From NCBI RefSeq assembly GCF_946478805.1, contig NZ_CAMLDC010000001.1:62001-126000 (forward strand): 64,000 bases of DNA, written 5' to 3'. Below the pieces are notes generated by a model. It was not told the origin of the DNA and did not search any database. It saw only the letters and a program-made list of their open reading frames with translations. A program made the translations under genes and the position numbers. This document shows positions 1-8,109 of the stretch, one piece after another; the first letter of the stretch is position 1; every line of letters starts with the position of its first letter. Origin of the DNA: an uncultured Fluviicola sp. (lineage in GTDB: Bacteria > Bacteroidota > Bacteroidia > Flavobacteriales > Crocinitomicaceae).

Positions 1-1025
1 TACACCGTCCGACAATGGTGAAATCCGTTAAGGAATTTAAAGATCTTACTCCGGTACCTGCAGTCAATAAGAATATCACTTCGCGCATGCTGAAAGGGTT
101 CAATGTGACTCCGAAAGATGATTTTTTAGAATCCCGTGAGATTGTTCTTTTCAATAATGACCTGAACATTGCGCTTGCAGCTCCAAAAAAATCAATGACA
201 AGTTATTTCTATAAGAATGCAGATGCAGATGAAGTGATTTTCATTCATGAAGGAAGCGGGAAATTGAGAACAATGATGGGGAATATCCCATTCAGTTATG
301 GAGATTATTTAGTGGTTCCGCGTGGGATGATCTACCAAATAGAATTTGAAACGGAAAAGAACCGTTTATTTATCGTTGAATCATTCTCTCCGGTTTACAC
401 TCCTAAAAATTACCGGAATAATTTCGGTCAGTTATTGGAACATTCACCTTTTTGTGAACGCGATTTCAGAGGTCCTGCGGAATTGGAAACACACGATGAG
501 TTGGGAACATTCACCATTCGGATCAAAAAGGAGAACCTCTTGCACGAGTTGGAATATGCTTCACATCCTTTTGATGTGATCGGGTGGGACGGGTACAATT
601 TCCCGTATGCATTTTCAATCCACGATTTCGAGCCGATTACGGGTCGGGTGCATCAACCGCCACCGGTGCATCAAACGTTTGAAGCGCATAATTTCGTGAT
701 TTGTTCGTTTGTTCCAAGAATGTACGATTATCATCCACTTTCAATTCCTGCACCATACAATCACAGTAATATTGACTCGGATGAGTTGTTGTATTATGTG
801 GACGGTGATTTCATGAGCAGAAACCATGTGGAGAAAGGATATATTTCCCTGCATCCTGGTGGAATTCCACACGGACCGCATCCTGGAGCTTACGAAAGAA
901 GTATCGGGCAAACAGAAACAAAAGAGTTGGCTGTGATGGTAGATACTTTCAAACCATTGAAATTGACGCAGGCAGCTGTTGATATGGAGGATAACACTTA
1001 TGCGACCAGCTGGCTGGATAAGTAA
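1..1025 (+). CDS. hmgA: Homogentisate 1,2-dioxygenase, 5'-truncated by window edge
   Basis: Opens the aromatic ring of homogentisate to maleylacetoacetate in tyrosine/phenylalanine catabolism, a cytosolic non-haem iron enzyme. The reading frame is open back to base 3, with four codons (HRPT) ahead of the first visible ATG at 15, so that ATG is internal and the true start lies outside the window. The visible part (about 340 residues) carries the cupin-type C-terminal half: RVHQPPPVHQTFEAHNF, then YNHSNIDSDELLYY and GIPHGPHPG, which hold the His/Glu/His iron ligands in this family (about residues 250-293 counted from base 15). HPPD follows 97 bp downstream on the same strand and makes the substrate of this enzyme, so the two form a pathway pair. 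Confidence 0.93.
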   Translation, partial: HRPTMVKSVKEFKDLTPVPAVNKNITSRMLKGFNVTPKDDFLESREIVLFNNDLNIALAAPKKSMTSYFYKNADADEVIFIHEGSGKLRTMMGNIPFSYGDYLVVPRGMIYQIEFETEKNRLFIVESFSPVYTPKNYRNNFGQLLEHSPFCERDFRGPAELETHDELGTFTIRIKKENLLHELEYASHPFDVIGWDGYNFPYAFSIHDFEPITGRVHQPPPVHQTFEAHNFVICSFVPRMYDYHPLSIPAPYNHSNIDSDELLYYVDGDFMSRNHVEKGYISLHPGGIPHGPHPGAYERSIGQTETKELAVMVDTFKPLKLTQAAVDMEDNTYATSWLDK

Positions 1026-1122
1026 ATTGAAAGTTGATAATTGAGAATTGAAAAGACCTTGTCAATTTTAAATTTTCCATTATCAATTGATAATATAATT
1101 AAAACATTGATAATTAAAGAAT
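1026..1122. repeat. Short-word inverted-repeat spacer hmgA-hppD
   Basis: An AT-rich spacer built from variants of the word attgaaa/attgata. The left half (attgaaagttgataattga and following) is roughly the reverse complement of the right half (caattttaaatttt, then ttatcaattgataat). It could fold as a long imperfect hairpin between the two co-directional genes. Two or three further spacers in this window have the same design with different words. Confidence 0.5.
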
Positions 1123-2286
1123 ATGAGTAACGAGATAAAGAACGTAGAATACGGATTAGAGAAGATTTTTGAAGGTGCACAAGACTTTTTGCCTTTATTG
1201 GGAACAGATTACGTAGAGTTTTACGTGGGTAATGCAAAACAGGCAGCACATTTTTACAAAACGGCTTTCGGATTTCAGGATTTAGCTTATGCGGGTCTGG
1301 AAACGGGTGTGAAAGATCGCGCGTCATACGTATTAAAGCAAGACAAAATCAGAATTGTACTAACAACGGCATTGAAAAGTGATTCGCCAATCGGGGAACA
1401 CGTGAAAAAACACGGTGACGGAGTAAAAGTGATTGCGCTTTGGGTAGAAGATGCCAGAAAATCATACGAAGAAACGACCAAAAGAGGTGCTAAGTCCTTT
1501 TTTGAGCCGATGGTTGAATCCGATGAGCATGGAGAGGTTGTCCGTTCCGGAATATATGGTGCTTATGGTGAGACGGTTTTTGTGTTCGTTGAACGCAAAA
1601 ATTACACCGGTATCTTTATGCCCGGGTATGTAGAATACAAGTCAGATTATAATCCGGCTCCTGTTGGATTGAAGTTCATTGATCACATGGTTGGAAATAC
1701 CGGGTGGAATAGAATGAATGAAGCGGTAAAATGGTTTGAAGATGTAATGGGATTTGTAAATTTCCTATCGTTCGATGATAAACAGATCACTACAGAATAT
1801 TCTGCTTTGATGTCGAAAGTAATGTCAAACGGAAATGGTCGTATCAAATTCCCGATCAATGAACCTGCTGAAGGTAAAAAACGATCTCAAATCGAAGAAT
1901 ATATTGATTTTTATGAAGGTGAAGGTGTTCAGCACATAGCAGTAGCAACAGATGATATTATCACCACGGTTGCCGATATGCGTTCGCGTGGAATCGAGTT
2001 CTTATCAACTCCGCCGCAAACCTATTACGATGCCATTCCCGAGCGTTTGAAAGATCACATGTCCAAATTCAAGGAAGATATCAAAGAATTGCAAAAGCTG
2101 GGAATCATGATTGATGCGGATGACGAGGGTTATTTGCTTCAGATTTTCACCAAGCCGGTGGAAGATCGCCCGACTGTTTTCTTCGAGGTCATTCAACGAA
2201 TGGGTGCACGCGGATTCGGAGCAGGAAACTTCAAAGCGCTTTTCGAATCAATTGAAAGAGAACAAGAGAAACGTGGAACTCTTTAA
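1123..2286 (+). CDS. hppD: 4-hydroxyphenylpyruvate dioxygenase
   Basis: Converts 4-hydroxyphenylpyruvate to homogentisate with Fe(II) and O2, the step before the upstream hmgA. The 387 residues match the usual length. Two glyoxalase/VOC-type halves are visible: an N-terminal half starting DYVEFYVGNAKQAAHFY and a catalytic C-terminal half. The 2-His-1-carboxylate iron triad is readable as His188 (FIDHMVGN), His271 (VQHIAVATDDI) and Glu355 (TVFFEVIQRMG). The C-terminal GARGFGAGNFKALFESIE segment is the family's closing helix region. The ATG at 1123 follows an A/T-rich leader without a clear Shine-Dalgarno sequence, as usual in Bacteroidota. Very likely complete. Confidence 0.97.
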   Translation: MSNEIKNVEYGLEKIFEGAQDFLPLLGTDYVEFYVGNAKQAAHFYKTAFGFQDLAYAGLETGVKDRASYVLKQDKIRIVLTTALKSDSPIGEHVKKHGDGVKVIALWVEDARKSYEETTKRGAKSFFEPMVESDEHGEVVRSGIYGAYGETVFVFVERKNYTGIFMPGYVEYKSDYNPAPVGLKFIDHMVGNTGWNRMNEAVKWFEDVMGFVNFLSFDDKQITTEYSALMSKVMSNGNGRIKFPINEPAEGKKRSQIEEYIDFYEGEGVQHIAVATDDIITTVADMRSRGIEFLSTPPQTYYDAIPERLKDHMSKFKEDIKELQKLGIMIDADDEGYLLQIFTKPVEDRPTVFFEVIQRMGARGFGAGNFKALFESIEREQEKRGTL

Positions 2287-2287
2287 T

Positions 2288-2425
2288 AGACTAATAGACA
2301 TAAGACTAGAGACGTAAGACAGATTTATAGGTAAAAGAAAACCTCGACTCCAATTTAATGGATTGTCGAGGTTTTTCAATTTTAGTGAATCTGTCTTGAG
2401 TCTTTTGTCTCTAGTCTATTAGTCT
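2288..2425. repeat. Large nested inverted repeat around terminator
   Basis: The spacer after hppD has an outer inverted repeat: left arm 2288-2324 (starts agactaatagac, ends gacagat) and right arm about 2389-2425 (ends gtctctagtctattagtct). It is made of the repeated words agac/tagagac. A perfect inner terminator stem sits at its centre. Same design as the spacers at 1026, 6336 and 22481. Confidence 0.6.
2338..2376. terminator. Bidirectional rho-independent terminator
   Basis: Stem AAAACCTCGAC (2338-2348) pairs with GTCGAGGTTTT (2365-2375). An inner TCCA/TGGA extension leaves a small AT loop. T runs on both strands suit the convergent genes hppD and the small gene at 2430. Confidence 0.85.
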
Positions 2426-2429
2426 TTTC

Positions 2430-2840
2430 TTATCCGACCATAATTCCCTTACCGCCCAATTTCGGGATCTCAATGAAATTCTTCTCATCGATTGTTTCCG
2501 GAAGGAAAATGAAACGCTTGTCGTACATCACATCGTCTGCCCAAAATGAAACGAAGTATTCGTTCGTAAGACCAAACACGTCATCCATAATAGGCTCAAT
2601 TTTCGCCGCCTCATTGGGCAAAAGCACTTCCAGGGAATGACGTAAAGTAGATGTTTTGATCTTCTCGCCTGTGTTTACATCTTCGCCATAACCACGACTC
2701 GTAATAATGATTCCTTCCATGATGTCATCACGTAAGTTCAACAGGTAAACATAATGTTGTGTTCCGCCTTCTTCATTGATTTCAGGAACGACCACTACTT
2801 TTACATTTTCAACTACCGGACCTTTTAATTCTTCGCGCAT
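2430..2840 (-). CDS. Conserved protein of unknown function, 136 aa
   Basis: I do not recognise a named domain. The product is a soluble, acidic 136-residue protein with no signal peptide or membrane segment. It is rich in beta-type segments (VENVKVVVVPEI, HYVYLLNLRDD, YFVSFWADDVMYDKRFIFL) and ends IPKLGGKGIMVG. A minus-strand element TAACTTTG (plus-strand CAAAGTTA at 2863-2870) sits 22 bp upstream of the ATG and matches the Bacteroidota minus-7 consensus, which supports this start and an independent transcript. It is convergent with hppD across a bidirectional terminator. The in-frame length, promoter and terminator make it a real gene, but its function is unknown. Confidence 0.8.
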   Translation of the reverse strand: MREELKGPVVENVKVVVVPEINEEGGTQHYVYLLNLRDDIMEGIIITSRGYGEDVNTGEKIKTSTLRHSLEVLLPNEAAKIEPIMDDVFGLTNEYFVSFWADDVMYDKRFIFLPETIDEKNFIEIPKLGGKGIMVG

Positions 2841-2862
2841 TGCTTCAATCGATTTTGGATTG

Positions 2863-2870
2863 CAAAGTTA
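2863..2870 (-). promoter_or_regulatory. Minus-7 element TAACTTTG
   Basis: Reads TAACTTTG on the minus strand, the Bacteroidota TAnnTTTG minus-7 consensus, 22 bp before the start of the 136-aa gene. Confidence 0.55.
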
Positions 2871-2915
2871 ATCATTTACGAGTTATTTTCTTCTTCAACG
2901 TGTGAGTACGATTGT

Positions 2916-4352
2916 TTATTTGGAGGTGAACTCGTAGATATCAAAAATTTCTTCGATATGGTGCTTGTTTACCTGGTTGAACTCCGCGTTCAGCGTATTC
3001 AGAATGTTATTGTTCGGTGCGGAAAAATTGCTGGCAGCATCTACTAAAACAATGCGTTTTGCCGATTTGTAATCGATTCCTTCCAAACTGTTAATGCAGT
3101 AAAGCCTGCGTTCGTTCAATTTCTTTTTAGCAAGTTCAATATCTGAATATTTGAATAGCTCCTGATCGTAATAATAGATGAAGTTGAGCGAAAAATGGAC
3201 CGGAGCCACCAGGACTAAAGTTTGGTCGTTTTCCAATTGTTTGACCAATTGAACCGTTTCTCTGACTTCCCGTTTGTTGGTCTTATTGGGTTTTATGGTC
3301 ACTATAAACAACATGCAGATCAAAGCCGGAATAATAATCCGGAATTTCGGGTTTTGAATGATGAAATTGGTGGAAATAGCAACCATTAATGGAAAACCGA
3401 TCGAAATGAACATTAGGTAACGATCCAGGAACATGGGAATCCAAAACGAGATCACAAACATGAATAGGAACGGAATGTAGAACCAGCAAAGAACGAGCCT
3501 GGTTGCAATGCGATTGGGATTTTGCCTGCGTTTGATAATCAAAATAACCAAGCCGACAAGCATTCCGGTCAATGTGAATACTGCTGTTACAGGTGTATTA
3601 CTGAAAGCGCGAAGCATTTCATAAAGTGCATTGATCCCGCTTGGAGGTGATACCCAGGTTCCTCCTGAAGCACTTGAAAACCTGTTCAGGATCAGCCACA
3701 GATAGGGCGAATAGGTAATCAGCATAACACCTACAAAAAGGATCAGGAAGCGATAGTATGCTTTCAATAGTTTTCGCTGGAACAGGATGAAGAAGAATTG
3801 TATGAACAAGATGAAAAATCCGAAGAAGTGTGTATAGATCAACAAGGCATTTGCAAGCAAAAACCAGAAGATTTTCCAGTTGTTCCTGTTCTTTGAGTGA
3901 ACAATCTCCAGGTAGTAAAACATGGAAACTGCTGTCAGGAATCCCATAAGCGCGTAAGCCCTTGCTTCGTGTGCGTATAGAACCTGGTAAGTCGAAAAAG
4001 TGAATAGGATAGAAGCTATAACAGCTACTCGCAGGTTAAAGAACCGCAATCCGATCCGGTAAATGAAAAGCACTGTGAAAGCGCTGAAAATAAGGGACGG
4101 CATCCGTACCGAAAACTCGGAAATACCGAAAAATTTGATCCAGTAGTGCAATAGTAGAAAATGCAGCGGCGGATTATTCTCACTTTGGAAAATGCCGAAT
4201 ATATGGTCCAACGATAACTGCGAATGATACACACTGAATGGTTCGTCCCCACCAAGCGAGTTGAAGCCCAGGAAAAGCCCCTTGACTACAAAGCCCAGGA
4301 GAATAAAAAAGATTGGAAGATAATAGTTCGTATAATTACTGCGGTTTATCAT
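2916..4352 (-). CDS. GT39/ArnT-like membrane glycosyltransferase
   Basis: A polytopic inner-membrane protein of 478 residues with about ten hydrophobic segments. It resembles the dolichyl/undecaprenyl-phosphate-sugar dependent transferases (PMT/ArnT/GT83 type) that modify lipids or surface polymers on the periplasmic face. The N-terminal loop after the first helix holds the acidic motif GGDEPFSVYHSQ (DE pair, about residues 36-37), and further on there is HEARAYALMGF, both typical of the family. A soluble C-terminal tail of about 110 residues follows. It starts 32 bp after the serine hydrolase stop and is probably the last gene of the lipB operon. The donor and acceptor cannot be told from sequence. 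Confidence 0.85.
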   Translation of the reverse strand: MINRSNYTNYYLPIFFILLGFVVKGLFLGFNSLGGDEPFSVYHSQLSLDHIFGIFQSENNPPLHFLLLHYWIKFFGISEFSVRMPSLIFSAFTVLFIYRIGLRFFNLRVAVIASILFTFSTYQVLYAHEARAYALMGFLTAVSMFYYLEIVHSKNRNNWKIFWFLLANALLIYTHFFGFFILFIQFFFILFQRKLLKAYYRFLILFVGVMLITYSPYLWLILNRFSSASGGTWVSPPSGINALYEMLRAFSNTPVTAVFTLTGMLVGLVILIIKRRQNPNRIATRLVLCWFYIPFLFMFVISFWIPMFLDRYLMFISIGFPLMVAISTNFIIQNPKFRIIIPALICMLFIVTIKPNKTNKREVRETVQLVKQLENDQTLVLVAPVHFSLNFIYYYDQELFKYSDIELAKKKLNERRLYCINSLEGIDYKSAKRIVLVDAASNFSAPNNNILNTLNAEFNQVNKHHIEEIFDIYEFTSK

Positions 4353-4384
4353 TACTGCTCATCCGGTTTTGGACGTGAAAATAA

Positions 4385-5614
4385 TCATTTACCGGAAGCT
4401 GCTATTGTTCTTCCCATTCGGATGTATTCAAACAAATCTGACGGGTGCCCGATTTTTTCCTGGTTCGCCTTGGTGTTTGCAGTTTTCAGAATTTTCGGAT
4501 CCGTATCCGGAGCTCGTTTGTGACCGGTACGAACGATAATCAGATCCTCATCGGGTATCGCGATGATGTATTGGCCTTTGATTCCACGACAATAGTAAAC
4601 AGGATGTCCGTTGCTGACATAAGTCCAGATATGCAGACCATACCGGGTATTCGGTACACCTTCTTCTGTAGACATCACCGGATTTTTGACCATTTCATCA
4701 AAGTAATTAGCTGGAATGACTTGTTTGTCCTTCCATTTTCCATGATTCACCAAGACTTTCCCGATCCGGGCAAAATCACGTGTAGTACTGTACAAACAAC
4801 AGAATGCTTTCTCCGCTCCGTTTTCCTTGTCCAGGCTCCAAAAAGCATCCGATTCAGCACCAATCGGTTTCCATAGTTTTTCCGAAGCGTATTGAGAGAG
4901 GTCTTTCCCGGTTGCTTTTTCAAGAATGAAACCCAGTAATTGGGAGTTTCCACTTTGATAGATGAATTCCTTCCCGGGTGCGCGTTCTACGTGTTGGCGC
5001 GTAACCAAACCTCTTAGATCCCATCCATAATAAGATTCCGCATTTTCTGACAATGGATTTTTACCACTTTCACCCCAGTCTAGCCCGGAAGCCATCATCA
5101 ATAAATGGCGAATCGTTATTTTCTCTTTTCCTTTCCCTGAAAATTCAGGAATATACTTGCAAACCGGTTCGTCCAAACTTTTGATTTTTCCTTCCTCCAA
5201 TGCTATTCCAATGAGAATGCTCACAACTGTTTTTGCAGCGGAAAAGGAATTGGAAACCGTCTCCGGATGATGCTCATCCCAATAGCGTTCGTAAACAACC
5301 TGGTTATTTTTCACGATTAAAAAAGAAGAAGTCTTCCAGGTATCCATGTATTTCAGATCGTCCTTACCGAGCAATTCGTTCTTGTTCAGTTTGAAATTCC
5401 AGGGTTCACTCTTCTTGGGGGCTTGAACAGTCGCATTGTAGAATTTATTCAAATCGTAAATGGTAGGAGAGGTTTCTCCTTGCAGATAAGTGTAATAAAT
5501 TCCTTTGTAGAGGTAGAAACGACCGCTTAGGAGGATTAAAATATTGACAGATAAAAACAGGATCAGAACAAACCATCCGGTTCGTTTTAACCATTTTAGT
5601 AGGGTGCGTTTCAT
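4385..5614 (-). CDS. Serine hydrolase, class C beta-lactamase family
   Basis: Penicillin-binding-protein/esterase fold (beta-lactamase-related, similar to 6-aminohexanoate-dimer hydrolases). 409 residues. A single N-terminal membrane helix (GWFVLILFLSVNILILL, about residues 13-29) anchors it with the catalytic domain in the periplasm. The nucleophile motif SxxK is seen in SFSAAKTVVSILIG, the second motif is the YQSGNSQLLG form (Tyr-x-Ser/Asn), and the closing strand reads IIVRTGHKRAPD, where His-Lys takes the place of the KTG-type triad. Its ATG lies 2 bp past the lipB stop, so the two are co-transcribed. Substrate unknown; peptidoglycan, ester or small-molecule amidase activity are all possible. 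Confidence 0.88.
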   Translation of the reverse strand: MKRTLLKWLKRTGWFVLILFLSVNILILLSGRFYLYKGIYYTYLQGETSPTIYDLNKFYNATVQAPKKSEPWNFKLNKNELLGKDDLKYMDTWKTSSFLIVKNNQVVYERYWDEHHPETVSNSFSAAKTVVSILIGIALEEGKIKSLDEPVCKYIPEFSGKGKEKITIRHLLMMASGLDWGESGKNPLSENAESYYGWDLRGLVTRQHVERAPGKEFIYQSGNSQLLGFILEKATGKDLSQYASEKLWKPIGAESDAFWSLDKENGAEKAFCCLYSTTRDFARIGKVLVNHGKWKDKQVIPANYFDEMVKNPVMSTEEGVPNTRYGLHIWTYVSNGHPVYYCRGIKGQYIIAIPDEDLIIVRTGHKRAPDTDPKILKTANTKANQEKIGHPSDLFEYIRMGRTIAASGK

Positions 5615-5616
5615 GA

Positions 5617-6315
5617 CTATTGTGCGTAAGTGAATCCGAATTGGGAGGCTAGTTTTTCTTTCAAGAGGTCTTTTACTTCCTGCATATCAACCGCTCTGCC
5701 AAGTTCCTGTTGCAAGGAAGTTACAGATTTATCTTCAATTCCGCAAGGTACAATATGAGAAAAATAAGAAAGATCCGAATTTATGTTGAAACCGATCCCA
5801 TGCATCGTTATCCAGCGTGAAGCTTTTACGCCCATTGCACAGATCTTTCGGGCTTGTGGAGTTTCCACGTCAAGCCACACACCGGTGAATCCGGAAGAGC
5901 GTTCTCCCTTGATTCCGTAATGTGCCAAAACCTGAATAACGGCTTCTTCCAGGTAACGCATGTATTTGTGGATGTCCGTAAAGAAATAATCCAGATCAAA
6001 AAGTGGATAAACTACCAGTTGTCCCGGTCCATGATAGGTAATGTCCCCACCGCGATTGATTTTGTAGAATTTGGCTTCGTGTTCTTCCAGTCCGGTTTCA
6101 TTCAAAAGCAAATGCTCTTCCGTACCGCTTTTTCCAAGAGTGAAGACATGCGGATGCTCACAAAACAACAGGTGATTCTGTGTTTCTTCTTGAGACGTTC
6201 CGTTTCGGCGTTCGATTTTCAGGGCAATACTTGCTCCAAAGAGTTTTTCTTGATAATCCCAGGCTTCTTGGTAATCCATGAGCCCCAAGTCTTGATAGTG
6301 AACCTTTGGTAACAT
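5617..6315 (-). CDS. lipB: Octanoyl-[ACP]:protein N-octanoyltransferase
   Basis: Transfers octanoate from acyl carrier protein to lipoyl domains, the first step of de novo lipoate attachment (cytosol). 232 residues, the normal size. The family signature is plain: RGGDITYHGPGQLVVYPL near residue 80, the acyl-Cys site HIVPCGIEDKSVTSL near residue 170, and the Lys partner in MGVKASRW. The start ATG at 6315 keeps the N-terminal VHYQDLGLMDYQEAWDYQ strand intact. It heads a three-gene minus-strand run with the serine hydrolase and the GT39-like protein, which is an unexpected combination for a cofactor enzyme. LipA is not in the window. Confidence 0.96.
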   Translation of the reverse strand: MLPKVHYQDLGLMDYQEAWDYQEKLFGASIALKIERRNGTSQEETQNHLLFCEHPHVFTLGKSGTEEHLLLNETGLEEHEAKFYKINRGGDITYHGPGQLVVYPLFDLDYFFTDIHKYMRYLEEAVIQVLAHYGIKGERSSGFTGVWLDVETPQARKICAMGVKASRWITMHGIGFNINSDLSYFSHIVPCGIEDKSVTSLQQELGRAVDMQEVKDLLKEKLASQFGFTYAQ

Positions 6316-6335
6316 GATTTTACGTTAGTTTAAAT

Positions 6336-6409
6336 AGTTCAAATGCTCAAATGTTCAAAATTTGAGTTTAATGAAATTGAACTTTTTGAACACTTTCAAC
6401 TCTTTGAAC
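6336..6409. repeat. Short-word inverted repeat (gttcaaa type)
   Basis: The spacer between the MBOAT gene and lipB. The left arm is a run of ttcaaatg/ctcaaatg words (6336-6366). The right arm holds their complements (ttgaac, tttgaac, 6376-6409). It could fold into an imperfect hairpin. Same architecture as the repeats at 1026, 2288 and 22481. Confidence 0.55.
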
Positions 6410-6421
6410 CTCCTTTTGTTT

Positions 6422-8089
6422 TTAGAACTCCAAATATACGAAAGGTTGGAAGGAATCAGAAGCTGCCTGGTAGAGGATTACAATAAATACAGCAATTATT
6501 AACATCTGTAGGACCATGTGCGTTTTCACGAAGCTTCCGACCATGAAATCCTTCCACTTTTGGGGCATCCAATGAATGAAAAATCCTAATAGCATAATCA
6601 AAAGTGCAGGATAGTATTTATCCATCATTACCTGGAAAGTTTCCCACTTGAAATTGAAATTGTTGAAGATGCGGTCCAGCATTTCGGAAGGTGCTCCTTC
6701 TGTTTTCAATCGGAACCAGATTCGTGTAAACGTAATGAAATTGAATGTCAGCAGTATTTTCCAGAAATGTACAATCCACCAAGAACTCTTTTCATAAGGA
6801 GAAACCTTTTTCCAGTGATTGTAAATAACGAGTGCCAAACCGTTCATTGCGCCCCAGATTACGAAGTTTTGGGAAGCACCATGCCACAATCCCCCCAGAA
6901 TCATAGTGATCAGCAAGTTCAGATCGCGGTACATGAATGTTTTCACTTTCGGACTAATTAGAATAGCGATTCCGTACAAACTCATCAGCCCGACGTAGAC
7001 AAAGATCAATTCGAACCAACCTGTGATAAAGATCAGGAAAACAAAAATGACAATGATTGCGATAAAGGTTCCTACTGTTCCTTTCTTGTTTCCTCCCAGT
7101 GGAATGTATAAGTAGTCTCTTAGCCATGAACCCAGGGATTTGTGCCATCTGCGCCAGAAATCGGCCACACTGTTCGCTTTATATGGAGAATTGAAATTGG
7201 GTAATAATTCGAAGCCCATCAATTTGGAGATTCCGATTGCGATATCGGTGTACCCTGAAAAATCCCCATAGATCTGTAAGGAATATCCCCACATGGCGAT
7301 CACGCTCCAATATCCCGGATAATCACCCGGGTTGTCTACAATGGTATTGATGAAGTGCGTGGCAATGAAATCAGCCAATACGATCTTTTTGAAAAGACCT
7401 TTCATGATCAAGAAAACCGCTTCACTGAATTCCTTTTGAGAGAGTTTGAATTTCTGATAGATCTGGGGAATGAAATCCCGGGCTCGTACGATCGGTCCCA
7501 TCAACACGTGTGGGAAATAAGTCACATAAAACGAATAATCCCAAAAGTTCTTTACAGGTTCGATTTCCTTGCGGTAAATGTCCACCACATAACTGATAGA
7601 TTGGAAGGTAAAGAAGCTGACACCCGCAGGCATCAAAATCATCGTTTCAAAAGTTCCATCTCCAAAAAAGCCATTTCCCCATTGTGCAAAGGTGTTGAAG
7701 ACCTCATATTTGGTATGGAACATCTTGTTGAAGGAGTCCGTGAAAAAGTGTGCGTATTTGAAGAAACCAAGAAAGAATAGATTGAAAATTGCGGAAAAGG
7801 CAATAATCCATTTTCGTCCCAATTTGCTTTCAGTCCTAAAGATCCATTTTCCCAGGAAGAAATTGACGACCACCGAGAGTGCAAGTAAGGTAACGAAGAA
7901 ACCGGAAGTTTTGAAATACAGGAACAAACTGGTCACTGTAATGAACATACTTCGCACCAATTGGTTTTTATGAAGAACACTGAAGAGCACCATGAATATC
8001 AGGAAGAAAATCCAGAAGTCCAGTCGGTTAAACGCCAGATCATCTGCTGACATGTGTGTGAAACTAAAAATGCGGTGCAACGATTCCAT
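6422..8089 (-). CDS. MBOAT family O-acyltransferase (AlgI/DltB-like)
   Basis: A polytopic inner-membrane O-acyltransferase of about 555 residues, the class that passes acyl groups across the membrane to surface polysaccharides. The MBOAT signature is clear: DFWRRWHKSLGSWLRDYLY followed by IPLGGNKKG, and later GGLWHGASQNFVIWGAMNG with the catalytic His. At least ten hydrophobic helices. The longest frame begins at 8149 inside the preceding gene. I prefer ATG 8089 (MESLHRIFSF), 20 bp after that gene's stop. It follows two SGNH hydrolase-like genes in the same direction, matching the MBOAT-plus-SGNH logic of alginate or teichoic acid acylation systems. The acyl acceptor is not evident. Confidence 0.92.
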   Translation of the reverse strand: MESLHRIFSFTHMSADDLAFNRLDFWIFFLIFMVLFSVLHKNQLVRSMFITVTSLFLYFKTSGFFVTLLALSVVVNFFLGKWIFRTESKLGRKWIIAFSAIFNLFFLGFFKYAHFFTDSFNKMFHTKYEVFNTFAQWGNGFFGDGTFETMILMPAGVSFFTFQSISYVVDIYRKEIEPVKNFWDYSFYVTYFPHVLMGPIVRARDFIPQIYQKFKLSQKEFSEAVFLIMKGLFKKIVLADFIATHFINTIVDNPGDYPGYWSVIAMWGYSLQIYGDFSGYTDIAIGISKLMGFELLPNFNSPYKANSVADFWRRWHKSLGSWLRDYLYIPLGGNKKGTVGTFIAIIVIFVFLIFITGWFELIFVYVGLMSLYGIAILISPKVKTFMYRDLNLLITMILGGLWHGASQNFVIWGAMNGLALVIYNHWKKVSPYEKSSWWIVHFWKILLTFNFITFTRIWFRLKTEGAPSEMLDRIFNNFNFKWETFQVMMDKYYPALLIMLLGFFIHWMPQKWKDFMVGSFVKTHMVLQMLIIAVFIVILYQAASDSFQPFVYLEF

Positions 8090-8109
8090 AAAAGGGGTTA
8101 AACTATTTT

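Noticed and set aside
998..1327. Minus-strand open frame of 109 codons across the hmgA-hppD spacer
   Set aside because: Covers the start of hppD and the repeat spacer; the protein is repetitive (LSIYLSS, SIDNGK) and has no family resemblance.
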